A stretch of 64,000 nt of DNA from Lutjanus erythropterus (Eukaryota; Chordata; Actinopteri; Lutjaniformes; Lutjanidae): the NCBI GenBank assembly GCA_020091685.1, contig CM034607.1, forward strand, positions 8,367,465 to 8,431,464, in the 5' to 3' direction. Shown here piece after piece: positions 54,501-64,000 of the stretch (within the stretch, counting starts at the first letter, position 1; each line of letters begins with the position of its first letter). The notes under the pieces were generated by a model. That model did no database searches, was not told the DNA's origin, and worked only from the letters and a program-made list of their open reading frames with translations. The position numbers and the translations under genes are program-made.

Positions 54501-57500
54501 CAGACTCCCTGTGCTGAAACAGTAATTTGATCAGTGCCATGGTCAGAAAATTTGTTCAAACTTGACAGAAATGAAATAAAACTCACCATAAATGCGTTGG
54601 CTCATCTTTCCACTGTTCAAACACCAACTCTGGTCTGGTGGAAATAAACCCTTACTTGACTGCGATAGATGTGAAAATATCCAGAAATGAGCAAGAAGGT
54701 CAGCCATCAGAGAGGAAGTGAACAGCTTGTGATTGTTGGAGCAGTGGAAAGACAAGTCAAGATGTATTTAGTACGTTTTAGAGTTTGAATGCGAGTGTGT
54801 TTTAAGATGATAAAGTTAATATTACTGTAAAAAGAGTTCGGATGAGTCTGGCAAAAGCAATAAAAAAGCTGTTTCTGCCTAAACAAAAAGGATCTTCCAT
54901 AATGTTCTTAGAATAACAATCTGAACCTGTCAGTGGCAAAAACAAGCATTTTTAGTGGATGTACTTTTCAGTACCCATAACCAGCTGATTCCATTGTGCC
55001 CCAGTTTTGATCTGTCCTCCACAGGCTACAGGGTCTTTTATTTTGAAAACGGACCAGATTCTCTCTGCTTTTTTCCGTTTTGTCTTCCTGGCTGCTTGAT
55101 CAGCTCAGTGTAACTTTTGCTGTCAACAGCACTCTCCCTCAATACGGGCCCAGTTTCAAAAAATTCTTTCCTTATTAGTCACTTAGACACAAAAACATGG
55201 GAAAATGTTACACTTAAACGTTAAGTTCAGCTTACTCATAGCTTAAAGTTAAAGCTATAAGTAAGATGTGCAGATTTTTAAGGGCCCTAAACACAATGAA
55301 AAGCTTCATCATCTCTCCACCATAAGTCCAAATCAGACCAGCAGTAGCATTTAGGAGTTTGACAGCTACAGCCATATTGATTATACCTACATCCAACCAA
55401 TTTCATCACATGGAACTTACCTCATCCAGACCCCGAACAGTCACATTGGTGGTCCACCAGTAATCCACCGAGATAAAGATCCCGACAGAGAGAGATCTGA
55501 GAACATGGATAAGAGGCTGGCTGGGACTTCAAAAGGTTTGGATTGACTTGTACCGTGACATGTACAGGAATGTGAGCAATTCGTAATATCAGTCTGTTTT
55601 GGCACCTCTTATATGTTGGTCATACTGTATTATTTTTTTCTAAAATGAATCCAACAGATTAATCTCATTATTGACAGAGAGAGCAGCAATACACCTTCTA
55701 ATCTGTAGTCTAATGTGGCTAATGTTAGCTAACTTTAGTATTACTGACATTATTGAGTCAATTCACTGTCACACTCTATTTTAACATTTATCCAGGAATT
55801 GTCACTTGTCTCGACAGTGGTTGCTGCACTGCAAAAGCTGCGATGTGACTAGTCAAGGCTGCATCAGCCCTTTGTGAATAAAATGAAAACAATGTGTCAG
55901 TATTAAGAATCTTACCCAGAAACTGATACTGAAACTGAGGCTATGAGCTCAGCATCTGAACTGATGTGGTACATCTGATGACAAAGATATCGACAAACCT
56001 GAACAAGCGACCAAATCCTTCGATAACAATCCTCATCTTCCTTCTCTCTCTCGGTGCTGACACGGCGTACTGGACACCCACTGCCACAGGTACACCGACA
56101 GAGACGCCAACAAGCGTCTTCCACAACAGCCCCCTGCGCTTACCTTCCCTGGGAGCAGGAGACAGGCCCATTCATCAAGACAGCAACATCATCATGGGCA
56201 GAAGTTAATCTGTGATCACTGCATGGCTGCTGTTTGTTACCTGAGTGCACTGAAGGATCTCGTCGTTTGGAGTGAGGAGCCAGGTTGTGGGTATCTTCGG
56301 AGCAGAGCCATGTGATACAGACACAACCTCAACTATGGAGGGAAAAAAGGTGCTTTTCACTCTTATCCTTTAAATATCATAAGACTGTGGACAGATCACT
56401 TGGTTTGTGACATAAATGAACCCTGAAAAGTGGTTCCACCATTGTATCCTTGAAAAGCGCTCCAACTGTTCCACAATGAGCTTCAGCAATGTAACAATTC
56501 ATGTTCCCATTTTTAATAGCTGCAAATTAACTTCTGGGCCTGACAGCATTTTCACAATTAATCTGTTAGTCTATAATATTAAAAAAAATGTGAACAATGC
56601 TCATCACAATTCCCCAGAGCCCAAAGTAATGAATTCAAAGTGGTTGTTTTGTACAAAAAAACAGTCCAAACCCCAGAGACCAAACATTTACTGTTAGAAA
56701 TGACAGAGAAAAACAGCAAATTAAAAAAGACTGAAATGATTAATCGGTTATCAAAATAGTTTGCAACTATTTTTTTGGTCACCTAATCAATTAATCAACT
56801 AATTATTGCAGCTCTAATTGCTGCTATGATCTAGATTGCTCACTTTTATTCATTAAAATAAACTGGTCTTGTTTGGAGTAAACAATTGTTGGTAATCTAT
56901 CCTTTATCCATAATTCCCCTTTAGGGATTACAGAACAGAATGAACATTCCCCATGAAAATCCTACATTTTATGAAAATCCTACATTGCTTTCTCCATTTA
57001 ATTTATTATTATTTATGTATTTTTATTGCTGTATTTATGTTTAAGCTCATGTTGTCTGTTTATTTTCTCATTACCTCTCACTGCAGAATCCGACAGCCTT
57101 TTGGTTTTGCTGTGATGGCCTTATTTCCCCAAAGTTAGATTACAAATATTGTTTATTTCCACTTCTGATTCATCTGCCGATTACTTTCTTGATTTAGCGA
57201 TTGATCATTTGATCCATAAACATTACAATGTGTCAAAAAAGCGTCTCAAAGTTGTTTTACAGCACACACTGACAACTTCAACTTCAACTTGCTTCACATC
57301 AGTTCAGATTTACTTAAAACAGAGAAAAGCTGCAAATTCTCATTGAGGGTCAAGAACTCAGGCATGTTTTTTTCTAGAAAAGATCATTACAACAATTAAG
57401 TGATTACCAAAACAGCTTCTGATCAATATTAATTAAATGGCTATTCGTGTAACATGCCATTGCCATTTCTTCCTAATCCTGTCCCTTTAGTTGGACATAG

Positions 57501-58166
57501 GCTCATGGAGTTTTGTTAAATCCTTGGTTTGCCAGACTGAGTTGATAGCCACCTTCTAGATCAAGGCCAGCATGACCTGCCGGGGTACTTTGTTGTTTTT
57601 GTTCGCTGTCTGCATCTGAGGGACAAAATGTCTCCTGTGCTGACAAATTGATGTACAGATAGATAACAGTGATGTCAGGGACCTGAGCACTGAAACATCA
57701 AACAAACTCTGTCACTCACAGTGCAGCCGCAGGTCCCATCACCGCCATGAATGACACTTCAGTGGAAGAGTTAGCTGTTGTTTGGTCTTATCTGATTCAC
57801 ATTAATGTTATAATAGTATTGTGGAGTCTTACATCAAGGCACATTTTTGCTGTCACCTCTTAAACTAAGTTACAGCCGCCAACAGTAATGCAAAAATGTG
57901 ACATGCAGCTTAATAACCTAGAGCAATATATTCTTTTGAATGTCAAATAGTCAGTTTGTCCTTTACACAAAATACAGCCTCAACTCTGACACACCTACCA
58001 TCAGTCCATTGGTACCTCTTGCTAACATGACAAGCTAATTACCCCAGTTAACCTTATCGTAGCTAGCTGCGGGTCAACCGGCTAACTTAAGCTAACGCTA
58101 TCAAACCAAGATAGAAATGACATAGAAACATCGTTTATTTACCGCTCTGTTCGTCTCTGCTGTCAT
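48566..58166 (-). CDS. adck5: AarF domain-containing kinase 5 (UbiB/ADCK family), complete CDS, 15 coding exons
   Basis: Exons in order of transcription: 58166-58143, 56332-56241, 56148-55999, 55496-55421, 53526-53326, 53239-53099, 52142-52029, 51915-51784, 51695-51612, 51519-51438, 51260-51182, 51112-51021, 50613-50361, 48860-48744, 48668-48566; 1740 nt, 579 residues plus TAG (human 580). It has an N-terminal Arg/Leu-rich presequence-like segment, a hydrophobic stretch at about 46-68, the family's KxGQ motif (KLGQ, 147-150), Ala-rich loop AAAS (207-210), VAVK lysine 228, HADPHPGN (358-365) and DHG (382-384) replacing DFG. UbiB-family proteins are atypical mitochondrial kinases/ATPases; ADCK5's substrate is not known. 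I chose the upstream ATG because residues [15 protein letters not shown] align with human RPVQLCHFHSALLHRR; a second in-frame ATG (56311) could give a form 15 residues shorter. Confidence 0.95.
50680..50973. mobile_element. MITE with GGAAGCCCGTTTC ends in adck5 intron 12
   Basis: The left end is GGAAGCCCGTTTCCAAAAAT; the right end read inverted is GGAAGCCCGTTTCTGCCAAT, matching for about 26 bp. The interior repeats a TAAGTCATTA/TTTTGAGATA motif five or six times. A related fragment lies at 60390-60500. Confidence 0.7.
52265..52415. mobile_element. Tc1/mariner-related repeat end in adck5 intron 6
   Basis: CAGTCAAAAGTTTGGACACA followed by CTTCTCTTTCAAAG and TTTTTTCTTTATTTTTAGAA is a very common fish repeat end. 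Only one end is present. Confidence 0.6.
53935..54120 (+). mobile_element. Diverged 'GCTGCAACTAACGATT' family repeat in adck5 intron 4
   Basis: GCCACTAATAATATTG, AGATTAACCATC, AAAATCTTGGCCAATG, AAATTCTCATATTTGAGGAG and CAACATCAGCTGAT follow the family order with many substitutions. The rest of this 1.9-kb intron (53527-55420) shows only a fragment of the fold-back family near 55.13-55.22 kb. Confidence 0.45.
56580..56818 (+). mobile_element. 'GCTGCAACTAACGATT' family repeat, 3' half, in adck5 intron 1
   Basis: CCCAGAGCCCAAAGTAATG, ACTGTTAGAAATGACAGAGA, GATTAATCGGTTATCAAAAT and ACTAATTATTGCAGCTCTAA keep the family order. The left end is missing. Confidence 0.6.
57160..57437 (+). mobile_element. 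'GCTGCAACTAACGATT' family repeat, second copy in adck5 intron 1
   Basis: GATTCATCTGCCGATTACTT, TTAGCGATTGATCATTTGAT, CACATCAGTTCAG, AAGCTGCAAATTCTCATTGA and GATTACCAAAACAG correspond in order to the other copies. Diverged. Confidence 0.5.
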
Positions 58167-58342
58167 GGTTCCTGTGACAATAATGCAATAGCTCTGCTCA
58201 CGGTGATAAATTAGGGTGCAAAGTGTTCTGGTACGAATGTAGCCGACGGTTGGTACCTCCTCCTTCATTAATCAGACTCTACCCACTAGTACGACTACTA
58301 CAGCCGAAGAGTAACGAGACAACCAGAGGTGCCCTGTATGCA

Positions 58343-58350
58343 CTTCCGCT
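58343..58350 (-). promoter_or_regulatory. ETS-like site upstream of adck5
   Basis: GCGGAAGT on the minus strand, about 180 bases before the chosen adck5 start codon. ETS sites are frequent in promoters of broadly expressed mitochondrial genes. A single short match. Confidence 0.3.
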
Positions 58351-58996
58351 TTCGTTCAAATAGACTCAACAAACATATAAACGCCGCTACTTTTGTTTTT
58401 GTTCCCATTTTTCATATGTTTAAGTAAGAAAAGACTATATATGCGCAATGAGAAGGTTTATCTATCTTATTTTTTTCTTAATTTCCTTAAATTTACCTTC
58501 ACTGCGGCTCTGATATAGATGATGATTAAACAGTGTGATTGTAATAGAGGTGTTCCTTGGACTGGTCACAATAAAGGGTAACTCTAAAATCTGCAGTTCT
58601 TTTGAAAGAAAGATGTATTAGGTGCTGAACTGAGGCTTTGTTACACAGGGCTACAGATGCCAAAGTTTTTTTTCCCAGGAAAGCAAAGTTATGACCCACC
58701 CTAACCTGCCTCTGATTGGCTAGTACTCATTTTCAGTTGTTGATTGGGCAGGTTAGATGTTGGCATGTGGCATAAAGAGTAGGGTATGTCATGACTTTGT
58801 CCTCCTGGGATGAATATTTGCTATTTGTAGCCCTATGTAAAATAGCCATAGTTCAAAACTGAATATTCAGAGAATATTCAAAGATATTTCGTTTGCTGTC
58901 ATAGAAGAGTAAAGAAACAAGAAATTATTCACATTTAAGAAGCTGAAATCAAAGAATTTTGTTGTATCAAATGCCAGTCACATAAACGTTAAATGC

Positions 58997-60175
58997 TTAA
59001 AGTGATAGTTCACCCAAAAATGAAATTTCACTCAATATCTACTCACCCCTGTGATACAGGTACACAAGCTCTCACCCAAGCAGCGCAACACGAGATATGC
59101 AAGATCTCGCCATACCTTCTACCTGCGACTCAGAGAGAGAACTGCTCAGAAATAGTGACTTGTTACGCTCACAGTTGACTGTGCAAACTTTCAACAAAGA
59201 AGAAAATGTCCAAGGACTTCAACATAGAAGAGGAACATCATTTCTTACCTGCCTGAAGCAGGTACACAAGCTCTCCCCCAAGCTGCAGCGAAGAAATGAT
59301 GTTATATTGATGAGCGCCAACAGCACGTGCACACTTTCCTGCAGCAGCTATGTGGGGACCAGTCTGTCTGTCTGTCTCTCAGTCTGTCCAGACAATATAT
59401 GGACGTGATGTGACTCCTCTGAGGTGACCAGGAGTGTAAAAAGTACTAAAGTACTAATATCAAGTAAAAATCCTGCATTCACAAAACCTTATTGAAATAT
59501 GGAAATATTATCAGATAAATATACTTAAAGTACAACTATTCATGTTGCAGTAAAATGTTCTCTGTCAGTGTTATTATGTCTGATGTTTCTGGATTAATAT
59601 TATTGCATTAATGTTTACTGCTGTAGATGTTAGAGGTTGAGCTCATTGGCTCATTGACTGTTGGCCTCTGTGGCTAGTGTAATCTACAGCAATGCATCAT
59701 GGTCTGTAAGACCATTTAATGTCTAGCATCACTGTCCTGTGAGAACCATGTATCTCTAAAAAGTCCGAAAACAGCCTTCTTCAGCTTTGTGGATTAAAAA
59801 GTTCAGTATTTGCCTCTGGGATGTAGTGTAGAAACATAATGTTGGATAATTTGGAATCAAAGTACAAAATAAGTACCGTACTTGATGTAAATGTACTCAG
59901 TTTGCATCACTAACAGGTGTGAATTTATGTGAGTTAATATGTGTTCTCCAGTGCCTTCTGTCCACTTTAAGTTAACACATTTCAGCAGAGGTGCAAAAAA
60001 CATTTTGGCGGGTGCTGAAGCGAAAAAAGAAAGGTCACAGTCTCTGGGCTTAGGCCCGGGTCTCCTCAACTCCTTGATCCGCCCCTGAACTGGAGATCTT
60101 CACCCATCCTCACATCAGCACAGGGGTGAGTAGATATTGAGTGAAATTTCATTTTTGGGTGAACTATCACTTTAA
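58997..60175. mobile_element. TTAA-ended DNA transposon, 1179 bp, perfect 57-bp inverted ends
   Basis: Left arm 58997-59053 starts TTAAAGTGATAGTTCACCCA; right arm 60119-60175 is its exact inverse over 57 bases. Ends are TTAA, the target of piggyBac/Kolobok-type elements. No transposase frame, so non-autonomous. Internally a 28-base-class direct repeat (GGTACACAAGCTCTC then CCCAAGC) occurs at 59057 and 59262. A TACTTAAGT-type repeat (59430-59920) is nested in the right half. Confidence 0.85.
59430..59920. mobile_element. TACTTAAGT-type repeat nested in the TTAA transposon
   Basis: AAAAAGTACTAAAGTACTAA, CAAGTAAAAATCCTGCATTC and, at the right, AAAATAAGTACCGTACTTGA and TGTACTCAGTTTGCATCAC. The same words occur at 9294-9532. 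Confidence 0.6.
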
Positions 60176-60389
60176 TAACGATATATGGTTCTTTCACAGT
60201 CAAAAGATATGATCAAAACTACAAAGAAGTGTTGATTAAAAGTCTTATATAATTACACCAAACACTTATAAAAGTCACCTGTAATAGTCACCTTATTTAG
60301 CACTGCATATCACTAGCATGCCATGGTTGTTGCCTGAAAGGTGATGGAAGGTCCTTTGAAGACATTGCCACTGCAGCATGTGTGCAGTT

Positions 60390-60549
60390 TGTATCTCATA
60401 ATCATGACTTTTTATCTCATAATTTCTACTTTTTTATCTGATAATTATGACATACCTTGGGAGTATTTTTTTTCTTTGAGTGGTGGAAATGGGCTTCCAT
60501 AAGTATCTCATGTAACCCCACTTCAAATAGTCCAAACTATGCCTTTAAG
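60390..60549. mobile_element. Two repeat fragments: GGGCTTCCAT-type MITE and TTAA-MITE end
   Basis: 60390-60500 has ATCTCATAATNATGAC repeats ending GTGGAAATGGGCTTCCATAA, as in 50680-50973. 60505-60549 reads CTCATGTAACCCCACTTCAA then AACTATGCCTTTAA, the right end of the TTAA family without its left partner. Confidence 0.55.
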
Positions 60550-61618
60550 TAAAGTCTGTCAACTATCAGTGGTTGGACATGCCCAGTGGACAGAGTGTGT
60601 ATCTTGATGGTGCACTCTTTGGTAGGAGGTACCGACATGAGACGTCATCGATTATACAGAGTGGTTCGAGACATGCCCTTGCCCTTATTGTACCTCACCT
60701 ACTTGTTATTCCTGTAAAGTCAAATAAACGCCATCATTGCCAGTAGCCTACACAGTATGAGCTAAAATATAACTCTTCAGTATGTTTCGTTGCGTGCACG
60801 ATGGTGGTATATTTTATTTATTGACATATTTCATCCATACACGTACTTTGCTCGCTGTGCTGCAAACTCATATCATCGTGTAATGTCAATCATATCTGAA
60901 AAAAGTACGTATCCAAACATATGCATACTTTACTGGTTCGATATCAATATTTTCTGAGTGAGAAGGAAAAAAAAGAAGTAGAAAAAACAAACATAATAAT
61001 AATAATTCTAAAATAATAATGACATTGTCATTGACATGTCATTACTACGCCACATGAGGTATTACTGGACTGTTATTTCTATGTTACATCATCTTACATC
61101 AGGTAGGTCTCTGTGGGTTATGGAAAGTTGTGGAAAGAATAAAAAACAAAACAAGGAAATGGTTACAACAGCTTGAGTGGATTTAGTCATTATTGATACA
61201 TTTGTTTTTAATTTATGTTTACACTTTAAAGAAGGTTGATAAGGGTTTGTTGTGGCTGTCGCAACTGAATTACTGTAAATGTACAGATTATGTCAATTAC
61301 ACTAGATTTAAACAGAACATAACCGGAAGCATGGAGTGGCTTTCAAAATAAATGTTTTACAATTACTCACTTACACAAACACAAACAGATACAGGTAATA
61401 TCCATAACAACAAGAACTAAAATTGATCAATGAGAAAACTGATATATGATTAAACAGTGGTTCCTAAAGTGTTTCAATAACCAATATAGTGCAAGTGTTT
61501 TATTAGGCATTTTATTTTGAAACCTGAGTGCAATCGTGTGTTTTTCATGTAGGAGGCTGGCAGTGTACCGGATGCTGTAGTGACCCGTGTCGCTGCAGTG
61601 TTGCGCTTTCCTGTTTAC

Positions 61619-61627
61619 GGGCGGGAA
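61619..61627 (+). promoter_or_regulatory. E2F/GC-like motif upstream of ctdp1
   Basis: GGGCGGGAA, about 190 bases before the ctdp1 ATG, in a region of rising CpG content (61.56-61.95 kb). It fits either an Sp1 or E2F type site. Confidence 0.3.
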
Positions 61628-61810
61628 GAGCGAACGAAGCTGACTGTGGAAGCTACTGGGTTTAAATCGGCAGCACATTTGTTTTAATTCTCCTTCATGC
61701 TGATGGTTTGCACGTTTTAATGATACACGGGGCACTGCGAGGTCTAGTGGATACATTTTAAGCGGGCCGTTGCTGAAAACTAAAGGGATTTTTTGGACAG
61801 AGCGGGGCAG

Positions 61811-62106
61811 ATGGAGGATCCTCCTGCAGATTCTGGCGGTGGTAGCGGCGGTGCAGCGGCGGAGGGCCCCGCGGTGCAGGTGGCAGATATCTGCTGGCCG
61901 AGCGGGGCTCTCCCTCTGCGTCTCTTGGAGTGGAAAGTCAAACCCGGGACTCTTGTGAACGTGGACTCGGTGCTCGCACTGTGTGCTCCCATACCTCAAG
62001 AGAAGGGGGCAGAGGCTGCCAGGCTGCCTGAGAAGAAGGTGAAATCGGACCGTGCTGGAGTAGTGAAGGAGCTATGCTGTCAACTTGGACAAGTCATTCC
62101 TCCCGG
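61811..62106 (+). CDS. ctdp1: RNA polymerase II CTD phosphatase FCP1 (CTDP1), first coding exon, 3' partial
   Basis: ATG at 61811 opens 98 codons plus two bases, ending CCTCCCGG|gtgagt. The product starts MEDPPADSGGGSGGAAAEGP and contains LRLLEWKVKPGTLVNVDSVL and DRAGVVKELCCQLGQVIPPG, which align with the N-terminal biotinyl/lipoyl-like domain of human CTDP1 (LRLLEWRVAAG and ERAGVVRELCAQPGQVVAPG). FCP1 removes phosphate from serines of the Pol II C-terminal repeat so that polymerase can be reused. The FCPH catalytic domain with its DxDxT motif and the BRCT domain lie beyond the window. The Gly/Ala-rich head is typical of a GC-rich first exon. Confidence 0.9.
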
Positions 62107-64000
62107 GTGAGTCACTCTGCTTGCTATAGCTAACTAGTGTTTGCTGCCTGGAGAGTCTACAGGCAACATGTCAACTGTACTTTTGGTACCAGATACTGAC
62201 TTCACCCGCAGTGTAATGATAGCTAGCTAACAAGCTAGCATTGCTATATATAGGTGCTAAGTTAACGTTAGCTTGTTTGCTAGCCGTACTCAAACCATCA
62301 CTCACAGCACTTGTTCTATCAGTGTCAAGTCAGTCAAAACAAACAAGGAGACTTTGGCCAAAACTTTCAAAATAAAAGTGTATTCTTTTAGATAAGTGGT
62401 TAATGAACCATTTTTAGTCGATTAAACTACTGTGGAAAAGAAAACCAGCTGTAAGCATAATTTAAGCAAACATTATGGTATCTTGGGTTGTCACTTGCAT
62501 ACACGTGCAATGAAACTTACAAGCAAAACATTTTTACACTTTTATTTTGAAGGCAAAATGACGCGCAGTGTCGCCTCGTGTTGTTTGCCTTGACGCTGCC
62601 GTCCCCCGCGTGCATGAAATGTGTACAAGCAGTAGCAGTGGTGGTTGACAGGTAGAGGACTGGCTCCAGTCTGCTGCTGTCCCCGTGAATTTGAGAGTGC
62701 TGTTGTCATGTCTATTCCTGCCTGCCCGCTTATTATTTCAGAATAATAGGATATACATTTTTCAGCAACTGTCACCAGCACGTACTTTAATTTGTTACTC
62801 AGTTCCACTTTTGTTTTTGTTTTTTTTCTTTTAGTTTAGTCCTAAAAAATACCCCGCGCGTCAGTGGAGCTTACCTGATTTAATATAGGGGGGTCTTATT
62901 TCTCTCAGAATTTTAAAATAAACCTCTGATATCAGACAATTAACTGCCCTGAATCAGAACTTGATTTGTCGCCACGCCTCTGACAGAAGAAGGGCTTGTG
63001 CTGCCTTCAGGTACTCCTTGTAAACTCCCACTTCTGACTTAAATACTTCACGCATGTCGTGACAGTAAAGTGCTCTTAGTCTGAAATAATATGGACAATG
63101 TGTCAATATTTGCACCCACAAAGCAACAAAACAAGTAGACAGATTAGTGAAAGGTTAGCTGTTTGAAAGGTTCTTTAAAGGGTATTAGCAACTGTGGACT
63201 CTGAATTACAAAGCATTACGCCAAGCAGTTATTCATTAGTGCAAATAGGGACATAGGGAAATTTGCAACTTCTTGTCCAAGGGGTCTGTGAAAAGTCTTC
63301 ATATTCATTCATTTAAATTGTCTTTAAGCTAAAAAACATTATTAATTTCTTATTTATTAACAAAATGCGTCATTATAGCCTGCAAATATTTTATTATTAG
63401 TCTTTAGCAATCATTACCTATTTACGCAAACTATTTCCTTTCCACAAACAATATTATAAGCCTATCATATTCAAGTGCAAGGCCATTTATTGTTTTGTTT
63501 TCATGTTTCTTATAAGGCATAGATTTCATAGATATATTTCAGTCATTTATATTTGATGTTTTTATTGTATATTATTTGAAATAATCTGCATTTTATTTTA
63601 TGTATGCACTAAGAATGAAACAAACACGTAATATGTATGTCATTGGAATTCTATGTTGACACGGTGCAAATATTTTAAATACATGTCTAATATCTTTCTT
63701 ATACATTTATTTTGTGTTGTTGTCCTCATAAATTATTAGAAGTGTGAAAACAAAATTAATGAATTTGGGTAATTTTTTAAAGACTCTCTGACTCCAGCCT
63801 CTCAAATGTGAATATTTCCTGGTTTCTGTGCATCACTATAACAGTAAACTGAATATGTTTGGGTTGTGGATAAAACAAGACACTTGTTCACATCTCAGGG
63901 TTTGGGAAACACAAATTGGCATCTTTCACCATTTTTGGACATTTTATAGATCAAACAACTTAACACTTAATCAATACAATAACAACAGATTATTGACAAT
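62107..64000 (+). other. ctdp1: ctdp1 intron 1 (start)
   Basis: It begins at a consensus gtgagt. 62120-62290 is rich in GCTA/TAGC words. From 62.3 kb to the window's end I see AT-rich DNA without exons, long frames or clear repeats. Confidence 0.7.

Larger units (their letters stand above)
58200..61800. other. Divergent spacer between adck5 and ctdp1
   Basis: The two genes are transcribed away from each other, their start codons 3.6 kb apart. The spacer holds an ETS-like site near adck5 (58343-58350), the TTAA transposon 58997-60175, further repeat fragments at 60390-60549, and an E2F-like site near ctdp1. 60550-61560 looks unique and AT-rich. No open frame of note. Confidence 0.6.

Overview
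The window is vertebrate nuclear DNA, almost certainly from a ray-finned fish of the percomorph type. Four protein-coding genes are visible. All have short exons with GT-AG (twice GC-AG) introns, and their proteins match known vertebrate families from end to end. The spaces between exons are filled with short inverted-repeat DNA transposons, degenerate Tc1-type copies, a dispersed repeat that opens with a GCTGCAACTAACGATT-like motif, and tandem repeats, as expected for a teleost. No prokaryotic, plasmid or viral gene is visible.

Layout. (1) 102-1641, +: the last two coding exons of a beta-galactoside alpha-2,3-sialyltransferase (st3gal1-like); the rest lies left of the window. (2) 1642-11.5 kb: gene-free, with at least three separate tandem repeat arrays and several transposon-like repeats. 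(3) 11.5-24.1 kb, +: parp10, ten coding exons that join into an open frame of 1206 codons (three RRM-like domains, KH-like region, ubiquitin-interacting motifs, WWE-like domain, C-terminal ADP-ribosyltransferase), with a plausible untranslated first exon at 11.5 kb. (4) 26.3-46.6 kb, +: cpsf1, the 160-kDa subunit of the cleavage and polyadenylation specificity factor, 37 coding exons joining into 1475 codons. (5) 46.7-58.2 kb, -: adck5, a mitochondrial UbiB/ADCK-family atypical kinase, 15 coding exons joining into 579 codons, tail-to-tail with cpsf1. (6) 58.2-61.8 kb: a spacer about one third occupied by one 1.18-kb transposon with perfect 57-bp inverted ends. (7) 61,811-62,106, +: the first coding exon of ctdp1 (FCP1, RNA polymerase II CTD phosphatase), followed by intron to the window's end.

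The genes do not form an operon-like pathway. The parp10/cpsf1/adck5 cluster matches the human 8q24.3 neighbourhood (CPSF1 and ADCK5 are neighbours there too), and ST3GAL1 is also on human 8q24. ctdp1 is on another chromosome in humans. Two neighbours work on Pol II transcripts: cpsf1 in 3' end formation and ctdp1 in CTD dephosphorylation.

I did not find an undescribed enzymatic or defence system. The observations most worth a second look are: two GC-AG introns with the same AAG|GCAAGT donor in adjacent genes; the cpsf1 exon of 91 nt framed by that donor, a CT tract and a CA repeat; a non-AATAAA poly(A) signal candidate in cpsf1 itself; a Met in the third catalytic triad position of Parp10; GCTA/TAGC-rich word clusters beside three transcription start regions; and a family of TTAA-ended inverted-repeat elements seen at five or more places.
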